A stretch of DNA of 64,000 nucleotides from Nocardioides zeae (lineage in GTDB: Bacteria; Actinomycetota; Actinomycetes; Propionibacteriales; Nocardioidaceae): positions 1,674,001-1,738,000 of the forward strand of contig NZ_JAUTAN010000001.1 of NCBI RefSeq assembly GCF_030818655.1, in the 5' to 3' direction. Positions 1 through 9,500 of this stretch are shown piece after piece (within the stretch, counting starts at the first letter, position 1; each line of letters opens with the position of its first letter). Position numbers and translations under genes: made by a program. The notes under the pieces are model-generated. The model did no database searches, had not been told where the DNA came from, and saw only the letters and a program-made list of their open reading frames with translations.

Positions 1-772
1 GCACGGGGAGGGTGACCTCGTCGCCGCCGTCGTTGGCGTAGTAGGCCACCGTGCCGTGGTTGCGCACGACCGCCAGGTCGATGCTGATGTTGGTGGCCGG
101 GGCCACCTCGACGACGAGGTCGACGCCGTCCGGGGCGATCTCGCGGACCGCGGCGACGACGTCCTCCGTGCGGTAGTCGACGACGTGCTGGGCGCCGGCC
201 GCGCGCGCCAGGGCGGCCTTCGCGGGACTGCTCACGGTCGTGACGACCGTCGCGCCCGCCCAGACGGCGAGCTGGATGGCGGCGTTGCCCACCGCACCAG
301 CCCCGCCCGCGACGAGGACGGTGGTGCCCGCCAGCGCACCGGGCGCGAGACGGGTGACGTCACCCGAGGTCAGCGCGCGGTGCGCCGTGACGGCGGGGAC
401 GCCGAGGCTCGCCCCGAGGTCGAAGGACGCGCCGTCGGGGAGCGGTACGACGCGGTCCGCGGCCTGCACCGTCAGCTCGGCCGCGGCGCCGATGCCCTTC
501 TCGTGCTGCGCGAGGTAGAGCCAGACCCGGTCACCGACGGCCAGGTGGTCGACGCCCTCGCCCACGGCGTCGACGATCCCGGCACCGTCCTGGCCGGGGG
601 CGACCTCGTCGTGCGTCGGCCCCATGACCGCGCGGAACTTCCAGTCGGTCGGGTTGACGCCGGCGGTCACGACGCGGACCCGCACCTCGCCCGGACCGGG
701 CTCGGGGGCGTCGCGCTCGACGAGGCGCAGGACGGAGGACGGACCGGTCTCGGTGTAGACGACTGCTCGCAT
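1..772 (-). CDS. NADPH:quinone oxidoreductase-like protein (MDR family), 3' end cut off
   Basis: The reading frame starts with ATG at 772 and runs off the left edge, so only the first ~257 residues are present. The N-terminal GroES-like fold begins MRAVVYTETG and carries the typical GQDGAGIVDAVGEGV stretch. A Rossmann dinucleotide motif (GGAGAVGNAAIQLA) follows at about residue 155. There is no catalytic or structural zinc cysteine cluster, which favours the zinc-independent quinone/enone reductase branch (QOR) of the medium-chain dehydrogenases over true alcohol dehydrogenases. It would reduce quinones or enones with NADPH; the substrate is unknown. It lies 95 bp upstream of the stop of the ParA-like gene on the same strand. 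Confidence 0.85.
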   Translation of the reverse strand, partial: MRAVVYTETGPSSVLRLVERDAPEPGPGEVRVRVVTAGVNPTDWKFRAVMGPTHDEVAPGQDGAGIVDAVGEGVDHLAVGDRVWLYLAQHEKGIGAAAELTVQAADRVVPLPDGASFDLGASLGVPAVTAHRALTSGDVTRLAPGALAGTTVLVAGGAGAVGNAAIQLAVWAGATVVTTVSSPAKAALARAAGAQHVVDYRTEDVVAAVREIAPDGVDLVVEVAPATNISIDLAVVRNHGTVAYYANDGGDEVTLPV

Positions 773-866
773 GGTGGGGCAACCCGGCGGCCGTCGGGGG
801 TGTTCCCGGGGGCGGAGTCGTGGCCTCAGCGCGTCGGGAAACGGGGCGCTGGGGCCACGACGATCT

Positions 867-2159
867 CTAGAGCGCCTCGGCCATCCCCGCGCAGGCACGC
901 AGCCAGGCCCGCTGGGTCGCCGTGGACAGCCGCGCGTAGGGCACCACCGACCCCGACACGAGCACCGGGTCGTAGGGCACCCGGTAGACGGCGCGCGTGC
1001 GCTGCTCGTAGACCCCCACGAGGTCGGAGGCCAGCTGCTCGTCGACCTTCGGCGACGGGTCGGAGAGCACGGTGACGGTGCGGCGCTGGAGGTCGGCGTA
1101 CCCGGCGTCGGCGAGCGCGTCGAGCATCCACAGGCCGCTGTAGCCCGTGTCCTCCCGCACCGTGCTCGTCACGACGAGCAGGTCGGCCGCGTGGGCGGCG
1201 GCCAGCCAGTTCTCGGCCCTCAGGTTGTTGCCGGTGTCGACGATGACGAGCCGGTAGAAGCGCTGCAGCAGCGCGTGCACCGAGCGGAAGTCGTCGGCGC
1301 GGATGGTGCCGCTCACGTCGGGCCGCTCGTCCGAGGCCAGCACGTCGAAGTGGGCGTCGCCCTGGGAGCGCACGAACGCGCCGAGGTCGCCGATGCGCGA
1401 CTGGTAGACGTCGTTGAACTTCTCGAGGTCCTCGAGCAGCTCCCGCGTCGTGTTGCGGTGCTCGCCCCGCACGCCGCGGATGCCGAGCGTGCCGCGGGTC
1501 TCGTTGTTGTCCCAGGCGACGACCCCGCCGCCCCGCACGGTGCCGAACGTGTAGCCCGCCATCAGCACGCCCGTCGTCTTCGCCGCCCCGCCCTTCGGGT
1601 TGAGGAAAACGACGGTGCGCGGGCCGTCGAGGTCGCGCTGCACCGCCCGCCGCTGCAGCTCGTGCTCGTGCTCCGCGCGCCCCATGGACGTCTTCAGCGC
1701 TCCTCCGCTCCAGCGGTTGAGCGCCCCGCGCCAGCCCCAGGTCGCGGGCCCGAACGGTTCCTCCCCCACCCGGCGGTCGAGGAAGTCGGTGGCGGTCATG
1801 AACCGCGGCACGCTCTGCTCCGCCGGCACCCCGGGACCGACCGGCGCCCCGGCCGGGTGGACCGCCGGCGCCGCGGCGGCCGGGCGGGGCGGGAGGGCGC
1901 CGTACGCCGCGGGCTGGGCCGGCAGCGGCACGTCGGCGCGACGGCGCCCGGCGGCGGGTGCCGGCGTGGCGGCGGGCGGAACGGCGGGCACGGGCGGGAC
2001 CACCCGGGTGTCGTCGTCCCCGAGCCAGCCGGGGGCCGCCGCTGCGCGACGCTCGTCCTGCTGCGCCGCGTAGGCGTCGAGCTCGTCCGTGGTGTAGAGC
2101 CGCTCGCTGGTCGAGTCGGGCAGCGGGCCGACACCGGGGTGGTCGGGGGGCACGTTCAC
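867..2159 (-). CDS. MinD/ParA-like P-loop ATPase with long proline/alanine-rich N-terminus
   Basis: 430 residues from a GTG at 2159, chosen because GGAGG lies 7 nt upstream; an upstream ATG at 2231 has no such site. Residues 1-~150 are low-complexity Pro/Ala-rich. The C-terminal half is a SIMIBI ATPase with a deviant Walker A NPKGGAAKTT at about 187-196, a WDNNETRG segment, and VIVDTGNN as the Walker B/switch region. Architecture (disordered Pro-rich head plus MinD-like ATPase) resembles EspI and other actinobacterial MinD-like proteins linked to type VII secretion or positioning, but no secretion genes are present here. It is the last gene of the minus-strand block, after a hairpin at 2219-2255. 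The exact role cannot be assigned. Confidence 0.85.
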   Translation of the reverse strand: MNVPPDHPGVGPLPDSTSERLYTTDELDAYAAQQDERRAAAAPGWLGDDDTRVVPPVPAVPPAATPAPAAGRRRADVPLPAQPAAYGALPPRPAAAAPAVHPAGAPVGPGVPAEQSVPRFMTATDFLDRRVGEEPFGPATWGWRGALNRWSGGALKTSMGRAEHEHELQRRAVQRDLDGPRTVVFLNPKGGAAKTTGVLMAGYTFGTVRGGGVVAWDNNETRGTLGIRGVRGEHRNTTRELLEDLEKFNDVYQSRIGDLGAFVRSQGDAHFDVLASDERPDVSGTIRADDFRSVHALLQRFYRLVIVDTGNNLRAENWLAAAHAADLLVVTSTVREDTGYSGLWMLDALADAGYADLQRRTVTVLSDPSPKVDEQLASDLVGVYEQRTRAVYRVPYDPVLVSGSVVPYARLSTATQRAWLRACAGMAEAL

Positions 2160-2218
2160 CGAGAGGCCTCCGGGAGGGGCGGGGACAGGACCGGTGCCCC
2201 TCCCCGGCCGGAACGGCC

Positions 2219-2255
2219 GCGGGCGGGGCACGGCCTGCGCCGTTACCCCGCCCGC
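2219..2255 (-). terminator. Hairpin downstream of nusB
   Basis: GCGGGCGGGG (2219-2228) pairs perfectly with CCCCGCCCGC (2246-2255) across a 17-nt loop, just after the nusB stop on the minus strand. No T-tract follows, as is usual in high-GC actinobacteria. It probably ends or attenuates the shikimate-efp-nusB transcript before the ParA-like gene. Confidence 0.55.
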
Positions 2256-2286
2256 GAGCGTGACAAACCCTCGGGTGAGGAGCCCC

Positions 2287-2688
2287 TCAGGCCCGCTGGC
2301 CCCGCACGATGGCGCCGAGCACGCCGTTGACGAACCCCGGGGAGTCGTCGGTCGACAGGTCGCCGACGAGCACGAGGGCCTCGCTGACGGCGACGGCCGC
2401 GTCGACGTCGTCCGCGTGGAGGATCTCCCACACGGCGATGCGCAGGACGTTGCGGTCGACCGCCGGCATCCGCTCGAGGCTCCACCCGTCGGCGCTGTCG
2501 CGGAGGAGCTGGTCGATCTCGGACTGGTGCTCGACGACGCCGCGCACGATCACGGCCGAGTAGGGGTTGGTCGGCCCCTCGCCCCCGGCGATGTCCGCCT
2601 CGAGCTGCTCGACCGCGCTCTGCCCCCGCATCTCGGAGGCGAACAGCACGTCGAGGGCCCGCTTGCGGGCCTTGGTGCGGGCTCCCAT
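2287..2688 (-). CDS. nusB: Transcription antitermination factor NusB
   Basis: 133 residues, the normal length for NusB. It starts [20 protein letters not shown], which matches the family's signature RxxARxxALQ(V/I)LF helix. NusB binds boxA RNA with NusE (S10) and supports rRNA antitermination. Its ATG overlaps the efp stop by one base (TCAT on the plus strand at 2686-2690), indicating translational coupling. The efp-nusB order is conserved in Actinobacteria and many Firmicutes. A strong hairpin follows its stop codon. Confidence 0.95.
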   Translation of the reverse strand: MGARTKARKRALDVLFASEMRGQSAVEQLEADIAGGEGPTNPYSAVIVRGVVEHQSEIDQLLRDSADGWSLERMPAVDRNVLRIAVWEILHADDVDAAVAVSEALVLVGDLSTDDSPGFVNGVLGAIVRGQRA

Positions 2689-3251
2689 CAGGACTTGACG
2701 CGGCCCAGGTAGGACGAGTCGCGCGTGTCGACCTTGACCTTCTCGCCGGAGCTGAGGAACAGCGGCACCTGGATCTCGTGGCCGGTCTCGAGCGTGGCCG
2801 GCTTGGTGCCGCCCGTCGAGCGGTCGCCCTGCAGGCCCGGGTCGGTGTGGGTGATGAGGAGCTCGACCGACGCGGGGAGCTCGACGAAGAGCACGCGGCC
2901 CTCGTTGGTGGCGACGATGGCCTCCTGGTTCTCCAGGAGGAAGTTCTTGGCGGTGCCGACGATCTCCGGGGCGACCTCGAGCTGGTCGTAGGTCCCCGTG
3001 TCCATGAAGACGTAGTTGGAGCCGTCGTTGTAGAGGTACTGCATCGTGCGGCGGTCGACCGTCGCGGTCTCGACCTTGGTGCCGGCGTTGAACGTCTTGT
3101 CGACGACCTTGTTGGACTCGACGTTCTTCAGCTTGGTGCGCACGAACGCCGGGCCCTTGCCGGGCTTGACGTGCTGGAACTCGACGACGGACCAGAGCTG
3201 GCCCTCCAGGTTGAGAACCATGCCGTTCTTCAGGTCGTTCGTGGATGCCAT
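2688..3251 (-). CDS. efp: Translation elongation factor P
   Basis: 187 residues from ATG 3251, full length. It shows the KOW-like N-terminal domain beginning [20 protein letters not shown] and the EF-P signature near the C-terminus with [10 protein letters not shown] and [10 protein letters not shown]. The loop that carries the modified residue reads [11 protein letters not shown], with lysine at the tip (KPGKGPAF), as in EF-Ps that can carry a tip lysine; no modification genes (epmA, ymfI) are visible nearby. EF-P relieves ribosome stalling at polyproline, relevant in this proline-rich proteome. The 84-bp gap before aroQ contains a TAGACT hexamer at 3333-3338 (minus strand) that could serve as its own -10. 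Confidence 0.97.
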   Translation of the reverse strand: MASTNDLKNGMVLNLEGQLWSVVEFQHVKPGKGPAFVRTKLKNVESNKVVDKTFNAGTKVETATVDRRTMQYLYNDGSNYVFMDTGTYDQLEVAPEIVGTAKNFLLENQEAIVATNEGRVLFVELPASVELLITHTDPGLQGDRSTGGTKPATLETGHEIQVPLFLSSGEKVKVDTRDSSYLGRVKS

Positions 3252-3335
3252 GCGCGGGTCAGCCTCACAGAGTCGTCGATGGAGCGGATCGAGAAGGTGC
3301 GGGCGCAGCCCCGGGGCGCGCGCCGACGGAGGAGT

Positions 3336-3782
3336 CTATCCAGCGACGGTCGCGGCGACGAACTCCAGTGCCTCGCGGTAGCCGTCCACGCCCTTGCCCG
3401 TGACCACCGCCGCCGCGTGCGGCGTGACCACCGACGTGTGGCGCCAGACCTCCGGACGCGTCTCCGGGTCGGAGAGGTGCACCTCGACGAGGGGCGCCTC
3501 GAGCTGGGCGCACGCGTCGTACACGGCGTAGGAGTAGTGCGTCCACGCGGCCGCGTTGAGCACCACCGGCACCCGCTCGTCGGCCGCCGCGTTCAGCCAG
3601 TCGACGAGCTCGCCCTCGTGGTTGGTCTGCCGCGTCTCGACGTCGAGGCCGAGCCCCGCGCCCCACGACCGGCAGCGCTCGACGAGGTCCGCGTAGGTCG
3701 TCGTGCCGTAGATCTCCGGCTGCCGCCGACCGAGCCGGCCGAGGTTCGGCCCGTTGAGCACGAGCACCTTCGTCAGTGCCAT
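3336..3782 (-). CDS. aroQ: Type II 3-dehydroquinate dehydratase
   Basis: 148 residues, the usual size of the dodecameric type II enzyme. It opens with [21 protein letters not shown], where NGPNLG and the following RxPxxYG loop include the catalytic Tyr and Arg. Later landmarks are [27 protein letters not shown] and LVEVHLSDP. It performs the third shikimate-pathway step, dehydroquinate to dehydroshikimate. It follows aroB by 24 nt in an aroC-aroK-aroB-aroQ operon. Confidence 0.97.
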   Translation of the reverse strand: MALTKVLVLNGPNLGRLGRRQPEIYGTTTYADLVERCRSWGAGLGLDVETRQTNHEGELVDWLNAAADERVPVVLNAAAWTHYSYAVYDACAQLEAPLVEVHLSDPETRPEVWRHTSVVTPHAAAVVTGKGVDGYREALEFVAATVAG

Positions 3783-3806
3783 GACCGCTCTCCTCCGCGG
3801 CGCCGA

Positions 3807-4928
3807 TCAGGCGCCGCGCATCCTCTCGTACGCGGCCCGCAGGTCCTCGTCGGCGGGCCCGGCCAGCACCCGCGGCCGGGCCAGGCCGTCGAGCACGACG
3901 AACCGCAGCTGGTCGCCGCGCGACTTCTTGTCCACCTTCATGGCCGCGTGCAGCTCCTCGTAGGGCGCCCCGTCGTACGACGTCGGCAGGCCGACCGCCG
4001 CGAGGGTGGACGCGTGCCGCGCCGCCGTCGCGTCGTCGAGGTGCCCCGTGCGCCGGGCGAGCTCGGCAATGAAGACCATGCCGATGGCGACGGCCTCGCC
4101 GTGCCGCATCGTGTAGTCCTCCGCCCGCTCGATCGCGTGCGCCATCGTGTGGCCGTAGTTGAGCGCCTCCCGACCGGGGTGTCCCGCTCCCCCACCGGCG
4201 AACCCGGCCGTCTCCTTGAGGTCGCCGACGACGACGTCCACCTTCACCTGCACCGACCGCCGCACGAGCTCCGCGAGCACCGGGCTGGCGGGGTCGACCG
4301 CGCCCGCCGGGTCCTCCTCCACGAGCCGGAGGATCTCGGGGTCGGCGATGAAGCCGCACTTGACGACCTCGCCGAGCCCGCTGACCAGCTCGTCGTGCGG
4401 CAGGGTCGCCAGGGTCGCCAGGTCGCAGACCACGCCCGCGGGCTCGTGGAACGAGCCGACGAGGTTCTTGCCGGCCGCGGTGTTCATGCCGGTCTTGCCG
4501 CCGACGGCCGCGTCGACCATGCCGAGCAGCGTGGTGGGCACGTGGACGACGGGCACGCCGCGCAGCCAGGTCGCGGCGACGAAGCCGCCCATGTCGGTCG
4601 TGGCGCCGCCCCCGACGGTGACGACCGCGTCGGAGCGGGTGAAGCCCGCCTCGCCGAGGGCGTCCCACGCCGCCACCGCCACGGCGGCGGTCTTCGCGCC
4701 CTCGCCCTCGGGCAGGGGCAGCTCCAGCACCGCGAGACCCGCCGCCCCGAGGTCCGCGACGACCGGCTCCGCCAGGTGGCGCAGCCCGTCGGGGAACAGC
4801 ACGGCCACGCGCCGTACCCCGTCCCCGAGCATCGGGAGCACCCGGTCACCGATGCCGCGGCCGATGACGACGTCGTACGGCGCGGCGCCCCCGACGTGGA
4901 TCTCGACCGGTCCGTCGTGCTCAGGCAC
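3807..4928 (-). CDS. aroB: 3-dehydroquinate synthase
   Basis: 373 residues from a GTG at 4928; the open frame extends further upstream, but this start overlaps the aroK stop (GTGCCTGA) and gives the family's usual length. The protein has the NAD-binding GGGATTDMGGFVAATW segment, PTTLLGMVDAAVGGKTG, and the zinc-binding HGEAVAIGM near the end. It converts DAHP to 3-dehydroquinate with Zn2+ and NAD+. Part of the contiguous aro operon, with an 8-nt overlap with aroK. Confidence 0.96.
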   Translation of the reverse strand: MPEHDGPVEIHVGGAAPYDVVIGRGIGDRVLPMLGDGVRRVAVLFPDGLRHLAEPVVADLGAAGLAVLELPLPEGEGAKTAAVAVAAWDALGEAGFTRSDAVVTVGGGATTDMGGFVAATWLRGVPVVHVPTTLLGMVDAAVGGKTGMNTAAGKNLVGSFHEPAGVVCDLATLATLPHDELVSGLGEVVKCGFIADPEILRLVEEDPAGAVDPASPVLAELVRRSVQVKVDVVVGDLKETAGFAGGGAGHPGREALNYGHTMAHAIERAEDYTMRHGEAVAIGMVFIAELARRTGHLDDATAARHASTLAAVGLPTSYDGAPYEELHAAMKVDKKSRGDQLRFVVLDGLARPRVLAGPADEDLRAAYERMRGA

Positions 4929-5445
4929 GGGCGTCCTCCTCCAGCCGGGCCTCGATCGTGGCCGCGACCTCCGCCGGCGCGCGGCCGTCGGTCGGCACGA
5001 CGAGCGTGGCGAGCTCCGTGTAGATCGGGGTGCGCTCGTCGAGCAGCGCCTTGATGCGCGACCGCACGCCGCCGAGCAGCAGCGGCCGCGACGTGCCCAG
5101 GCCGACCCGCTGCACCGCGTCCGCCAGGCCGACCTGGAGGAACACGACCGTGTGGTCGGCCAGCAGCGCGCGGGTGTCGAGGTCGAGCACGGCCCCGCCG
5201 CCGAGCGCGAGCACACCCGCGTGCTCGACGAGCGCGGTCCGCACGGCCTCGCGCTCCAGCGCGCGGAAGTGGGCCTCGCCGTCCTCGACGAAGATGTCGG
5301 CGATCGCGCGGCCCTCGGCCGCGACCACGTCGGCGTCGGTGTCGCGGAACCCGACGTCCCACCGCTCGGCCAGCAGCTCGCCGACGGTCGTCTTGCCGGC
5401 CCCCATGGAGCCGATCAGCACGACCCGCGGGCGGGTGGGGGTCAC
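4921..5445 (-). CDS. aroK: Shikimate kinase
   Basis: 174 residues from GTG 5445, which overlaps the aroC stop by 4 nt (GTGA). Walker A is [15 protein letters not shown] at about residues 12-26. DTDADVV supplies the Mg2+ and shikimate-binding aspartate, and LALGGGAVL is the shikimate-binding GGG motif. The lid region contains the arginine in GTSRPLL. It phosphorylates shikimate at the 3-hydroxyl using ATP. It sits between aroC and aroB, overlapping both. Confidence 0.96.
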   Translation of the reverse strand: MTPTRPRVVLIGSMGAGKTTVGELLAERWDVGFRDTDADVVAAEGRAIADIFVEDGEAHFRALEREAVRTALVEHAGVLALGGGAVLDLDTRALLADHTVVFLQVGLADAVQRVGLGTSRPLLLGGVRSRIKALLDERTPIYTELATLVVPTDGRAPAEVAATIEARLEEDARA

Positions 5446-6641
5446 CGGAACCTCAGCGCAGCCAGGTAGCTCTCGACGTTGCGGGCGGTCTCCCCGACCG
5501 AGTCGCCCCCGAACTTCTCGGTGACGGCGTCGGCGAGCACGAGGGCGACCATCGCCTCCGCGACGATCCCGGCCGCCGGCACGGCGCACACGTCGGAGCG
5601 CTGGTGGTGGGCCGCGGTCGGCTCACCGGTGGCGACGTCGACGGTGCGCAGGGCGCGCGGCACGGTCGCGATGGGCTTCATGGCGGCCCGCACGCGGAGC
5701 GCCTCGCCCGTCGACATGCCGCCCTCGGTGCCGCCCGCGCGGCCCGAGGCGCGGCGCAGCCCGAGCGCGTCGCCGGCCGAGCCCGGCGCGTCGGCGACGA
5801 TCTCGTCGTGGGCCAGCGAGCCGGGGGTGGCTGCCAGCTCGAACCCGTCGCCCACCTCGACGCCCTTGATGGCCTGGATGCCCATGAGGGCGCCGGCCAG
5901 CCGCGCGTCGAGCCGCCGGTCCCAGTGCACGTGGGAGCCGAGGCCCGGCGGCAGGCCGTGCACGACGACCTCGACGACGCCGCCGAGGGTGTCGCCGTCC
6001 TTGTGGGCCTGGTCGATGCGCTCGACCATCTGCTTGCTCGCGTCGGGGTCGAGGCACCGCACGGGGTCGGCGTCGAGCCGCTCGACGTCGTCGGCCGACG
6101 GGACGCTGCCCTTCGGCGCGGGCACGCCGCCGAGCTCGACGACGTGCGAGACGATCCGGGCGCCGGTGGTCTGCTCGAGGAACGCCGCCGCGACGGTGCC
6201 GAGCGCGACGCGCGCCGCCGTCTCGCGGGCCGACGCCCGCTCGAGGATGGGTCGGGCCTCGTCGAAGTCGTACTTCTGCATGCCCACCAGGTCGGCGTGC
6301 CCCGGGCGGGGGCGCGTCAGCGGGGCGTTGCGCGCGCTGCTCGCGAGCTCGGCCGGGTCGACGGGGTCGGCCGCCATGACCTTCTCCCACTTCGGCCACT
6401 CGGTGTTGCCCACCTCGATGGCGACGGGCCCGCCCTGCGTCTCGCCGTGGCGGACGCCGCCGATGAAGCGCACCTCGTCCTGCTCGAACTTCATGCGCGC
6501 CCCGCGGCCGTAGCCGAGGCGGCGACGGGCGAGGGCGTCGGCGACGTCACCGGAGGTGACACGGACGTGGGCGGGGAGACCTTCGAGGATCGCGACCAGA
6601 CTGGGGCCGTGCGACTCGCCGGCGGTGAGCCATCGGAGCAT
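5442..6641 (-). CDS. aroC: Chorismate synthase
   Basis: 399 residues from ATG 6641. The start [20 protein letters not shown] carries the first PROSITE signature (GESHG), and [15 protein letters not shown] matches the second. [21 protein letters not shown] is the conserved substrate/FMN segment near residue 300. It eliminates phosphate from EPSP to give chorismate and needs reduced FMN. No separate flavin reductase is visible in the operon. Confidence 0.96.
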   Translation of the reverse strand: MLRWLTAGESHGPSLVAILEGLPAHVRVTSGDVADALARRRLGYGRGARMKFEQDEVRFIGGVRHGETQGGPVAIEVGNTEWPKWEKVMAADPVDPAELASSARNAPLTRPRPGHADLVGMQKYDFDEARPILERASARETAARVALGTVAAAFLEQTTGARIVSHVVELGGVPAPKGSVPSADDVERLDADPVRCLDPDASKQMVERIDQAHKDGDTLGGVVEVVVHGLPPGLGSHVHWDRRLDARLAGALMGIQAIKGVEVGDGFELAATPGSLAHDEIVADAPGSAGDALGLRRASGRAGGTEGGMSTGEALRVRAAMKPIATVPRALRTVDVATGEPTAAHHQRSDVCAVPAAGIVAEAMVALVLADAVTEKFGGDSVGETARNVESYLAALRFR

Positions 6642-6687
6642 GGGGCGGATTGTTCCACGCACGCGGTGCTGCCGGGCCCGCGGTCTC

Positions 6688-7422
6688 CTACGCGGACAGG
6701 CCGGGGAGCAGGAGCGGGCCGCACCACAGGCCCACCAGGGTGCCGACGAACATGAAGGGCCCCAGCGGGTAGGCACCGCGGGCCACCAGCCGCAGCAGCA
6801 TGAGGAGACCGGCCACGACCCCGCCGAGCAGGAACGGCAGGTAGAGCCCGAGCGCGACCTCGGCCCACCCGGCCCAGCCGAGCACACCGGCCAGCAGCCC
6901 CGAGAGCCGCACGTCGCCGAACCCCATCCAGCTGGCGCTGATGCGCCACGGCAGCCAGTAGCAGACGAGACCGACGAGGGCCGCGATGCCCGCGCGCCGC
7001 AGGTCGTCGGTCGCCCCCGTGGCCAGCGCCGCGACGACCATGAGGGTCGCCACCGCGGCGTACGCCGGGTAGATCACCCGCGTCGGCAGCAGCAGCGTCC
7101 GCCAGTCCACGTAGCTGAGCAGCACCCCCACCGGTACGAGCACGAGCAGCCACGCCAGGGGCCAGCTCCAACCGGCGTAGGCGCCGACGAGGGCGCCCGT
7201 GACCGCCCCCGCGACGCTGAACCCCAGCGGCAGGCCGGGGCGTCGGGCGAGCTCGCCGAAGGTGGGGTACGTCGGGCGGCCCGGATCCGGTTCCGGCGCG
7301 GGTCCGTCCTCGTCCTCGTACGACGGGGGGTCGGGCACGCGCGCGAGCACGGCCGGCATCACCGCGCTCGCAGCCGCCCCGACGGTGGCCGCGACGAGGA
7401 CGGCGCCGAGCTCGACGGCCAC
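6688..7422 (-). CDS. Prepilin peptidase (A24 family) lacking the cysteine domain
   Basis: 244 residues from GTG 7422, 1 nt after the aroE stop; an earlier in-frame methionine would lie inside aroE. About seven hydrophobic segments are visible. The two catalytic aspartates of A24 aspartyl proteases are recognisable: [10 protein letters not shown] in the middle and [14 protein letters not shown] (GxGD motif). The N-terminal methyltransferase-type domain with CxxC pairs found in PilD is absent and replaced by a short acidic/proline-rich loop. It would cleave class III signal peptides of type IV or Tad (Flp) pilins. No pilin genes are nearby; the link to aroE/aroC is positional only. Confidence 0.85.
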   Translation of the reverse strand: MAVELGAVLVAATVGAAASAVMPAVLARVPDPPSYEDEDGPAPEPDPGRPTYPTFGELARRPGLPLGFSVAGAVTGALVGAYAGWSWPLAWLLVLVPVGVLLSYVDWRTLLLPTRVIYPAYAAVATLMVVAALATGATDDLRRAGIAALVGLVCYWLPWRISASWMGFGDVRLSGLLAGVLGWAGWAEVALGLYLPFLLGGVVAGLLMLLRLVARGAYPLGPFMFVGTLVGLWCGPLLLPGLSA

Positions 7423-7423
7423 G

Positions 7424-8308
7424 TCAGGCCCCGGTTCCAGCGCCCGCCGTGCGCGCGGCGAGCGCGGCACGACCGGCGTCGCGCATGACCGCCACCGCGA
7501 CGCTGGCGCCCGTGAACTGCTCCAGCTGGAGCAGCGCCTGGTGGGCGAGGAGGTCGAGGCCGTCGACGACGGTCGCGCCGGCCGCCGCGGCGGCAGCGGC
7601 GAGCGGTGTCGGCCAGGGGTCGTAGACCACCTCGAACACCACCGGTGCCGAGGCGAGCAGGGCGACGAGGTCCGGGGTCTGGCCCGCGACGGGGATCGTC
7701 GCGACCACCACGTCCCCGACCTCGAGCCCGACCGGTACGGCGCCGGTGGCGACGACCTCGACGTGCGGGGCCGACGGGTGGGCGCGCACCGCGGCGACGG
7801 CCTCGGCGGCCCGTTCCGGCGAACGCACCAGCACGGTGAGGTGGCGGACGCCCAGCTCGGTCAAGGCGAGCGCCGTGGACGCCGCCGTGGCGCCACCGCC
7901 CAGCACCGTCGCCCGGCTCACCGCGGTGACGCCGCGCTCGCGCAGCGCCGCCACGGCCCCCGGCACGTCCGTGTTGTCGGCGCGCACCCCGTCGGGGCCG
8001 AGCACGAGGGTGTTGGCTCCCCCGGCCGCGACCGCGAGCGGCGTGCGCACGTCCGCGAGCGCCAGCGCCTCGCGCTTGTGCGGCATCGTCACCGAGAGCC
8101 CGCGCCACGCCGGCCCGAGCCCCGCGACGTGGGCGGTCAGGCCCCCGGCGGGGACGCGCACCGCGTCGTACGTGACGTCGGTGAGGCCGAGGGCCGCGTA
8201 CGCCGCGCGGTGGAGCACCGGTGAGAGCGAGTGCTCGACCGGGTCCCCGACGACGGCGCAGCGTCGGGTCGGCTCAGCCGTTCTGGTTGGCCCGGGCGCG
8301 GTCGACAT
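7424..8308 (-). CDS. aroE: Shikimate dehydrogenase
   Basis: 294 residues from ATG 8308. The start lies 35 nt inside the end of mltG, and no alternative start is available before the conserved CAVVGDPVEHSLSPVLH. Shikimate-binding SLSP, catalytic lysine in VTMPHKREA, NTD (GVRADNTDVPG), the NADP-binding VLGGGATAAS and the C-terminal GLDLLAHQALLQLEQFTG are all present. It reduces 3-dehydroshikimate with NADPH. With aroC-K-B-Q it completes much of the shikimate pathway in this operon; DAHP synthase and EPSP synthase are not in the window. Confidence 0.93.
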   Translation of the reverse strand: MSTAPGPTRTAEPTRRCAVVGDPVEHSLSPVLHRAAYAALGLTDVTYDAVRVPAGGLTAHVAGLGPAWRGLSVTMPHKREALALADVRTPLAVAAGGANTLVLGPDGVRADNTDVPGAVAALRERGVTAVSRATVLGGGATAASTALALTELGVRHLTVLVRSPERAAEAVAAVRAHPSAPHVEVVATGAVPVGLEVGDVVVATIPVAGQTPDLVALLASAPVVFEVVYDPWPTPLAAAAAAAGATVVDGLDLLAHQALLQLEQFTGASVAVAVMRDAGRAALAARTAGAGTGA

Positions 8309-9500
8309 TGTCGAGGTGGTCGGCGTACTCGGCCGCGAAGTAGGACGAGTTGGAGCCGTCGCCGGCGGCGACGAAGTAGCAGTAGCCCTCGGAGCTCGGG
8401 TTGACCGCGGCCTCCATGCTGGCCTCGCTCGGCGCGCCGATGGGACCGGGCGGGAGGCCCGGGTAGCGGTACGTGTTGTAGGGGCTGTCGATCTGCCGGT
8501 CCTCCTCGGTGGTGAAGGCCGTGCCGGTGTCGCTGCCCAGGATGAAGTTGATCGTCGAGTCCATCTGCAGCATCCCGGCGGGCACCCCGGCGCACTCGTC
8601 GGCCAGCCGGTCGTAGATCACCTCGGCGACCTGGGGACGCTCCTCCGGCAGCAGCACCTCCTTCTGGATGATGCTCGCCAGCGTCAGGAGCTGGTGCTGC
8701 GTGAAGCCCGGCACCGCGTCGTCGACGAGGCCCGCCTCGGTGGCCGCCTCGCTCCACCGCTCGATCATCTGCGTCAGGATCGAGACCGCCGTCGGGTCGG
8801 AGCCGAAGTCGTAGCTGTCGGGGTAGAGGTAGCCCTCCACGTCACCCTCGGCCTCCGCGGGGAGCGGCAGCGACGGGTCCTCGGCCGCGGCCTCGAAGTC
8901 GGACACGGAGATGTCCGTGGCCCCCGCCAGCAGGTCGAAGGTCTGGGCCTTGGTGTAGCCGGCGGTGATGGTGATGCCGCCGCCTGCACCGATGTAGTCG
9001 GCGTTCGTCATGAGCTCCGCCGCCTGGGCGCCCGTCATGCCCTCGCACATCGAGCGCGTGCCGTCACGGACGCTGTCGTTGGCGACGGCGGCCGTGAAGG
9101 CACCGGAGGAGGCCACGACGCCCTGCTCGGCGAGGAGGCTGCCGATCTGGCCGGCGCTGTAGCCCGCCGGCACCGTGATCTCCACGTCGCCGGCGGTGGC
9201 GCACTCCTCGACGGAGGCGACGCCCTCGAAGTCCTCGGGCTCACCGCTGCCGTTGATGCGGTCGGCGAGCCAGCTGACGCCGACGTAGAGACCCCCGACG
9301 ACGCCCGCGATCAGCACGAGGGCGATCACGAGGCAGCCGAGGCCCTTGCCGCGCTTCTTCTTCGGCGCCCGGCGCGAGCCGCCCGCAGCCCGCCGCCCGA
9401 CGGCCGGCTGCTCGCCGGTGGCGTAGGGATCGGGGTCCCCCGGCAGGAGCGAGTCGTCGTCGTGGCCCGCGGGTCCGGACGACGGGTGGAGGTCAGACAT
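8274..9500 (-). CDS. mltG: Endolytic murein transglycosylase MltG (YceG-like)
   Basis: 408 residues from ATG 9500, which overlaps the ruvX stop by 8 nt (ATGTCTGA). A cytoplasmic, Lys/Arg-rich N-terminus ([11 protein letters not shown]) is followed by one membrane helix (about 55-80) and a large extracellular domain. A LysM-like/YceG region leads to the catalytic segment [19 protein letters not shown], whose glutamate (QKE) corresponds to the active-site Glu of E. coli MltG. It cleaves nascent glycan strands and may set peptidoglycan chain length. The ruvX-mltG-aroE order is the usual actinobacterial arrangement. Confidence 0.94.
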   Translation of the reverse strand: MSDLHPSSGPAGHDDDSLLPGDPDPYATGEQPAVGRRAAGGSRRAPKKKRGKGLGCLVIALVLIAGVVGGLYVGVSWLADRINGSGEPEDFEGVASVEECATAGDVEITVPAGYSAGQIGSLLAEQGVVASSGAFTAAVANDSVRDGTRSMCEGMTGAQAAELMTNADYIGAGGGITITAGYTKAQTFDLLAGATDISVSDFEAAAEDPSLPLPAEAEGDVEGYLYPDSYDFGSDPTAVSILTQMIERWSEAATEAGLVDDAVPGFTQHQLLTLASIIQKEVLLPEERPQVAEVIYDRLADECAGVPAGMLQMDSTINFILGSDTGTAFTTEEDRQIDSPYNTYRYPGLPPGPIGAPSEASMEAAVNPSSEGYCYFVAAGDGSNSSYFAAEYADHLDNVDRARANQNG

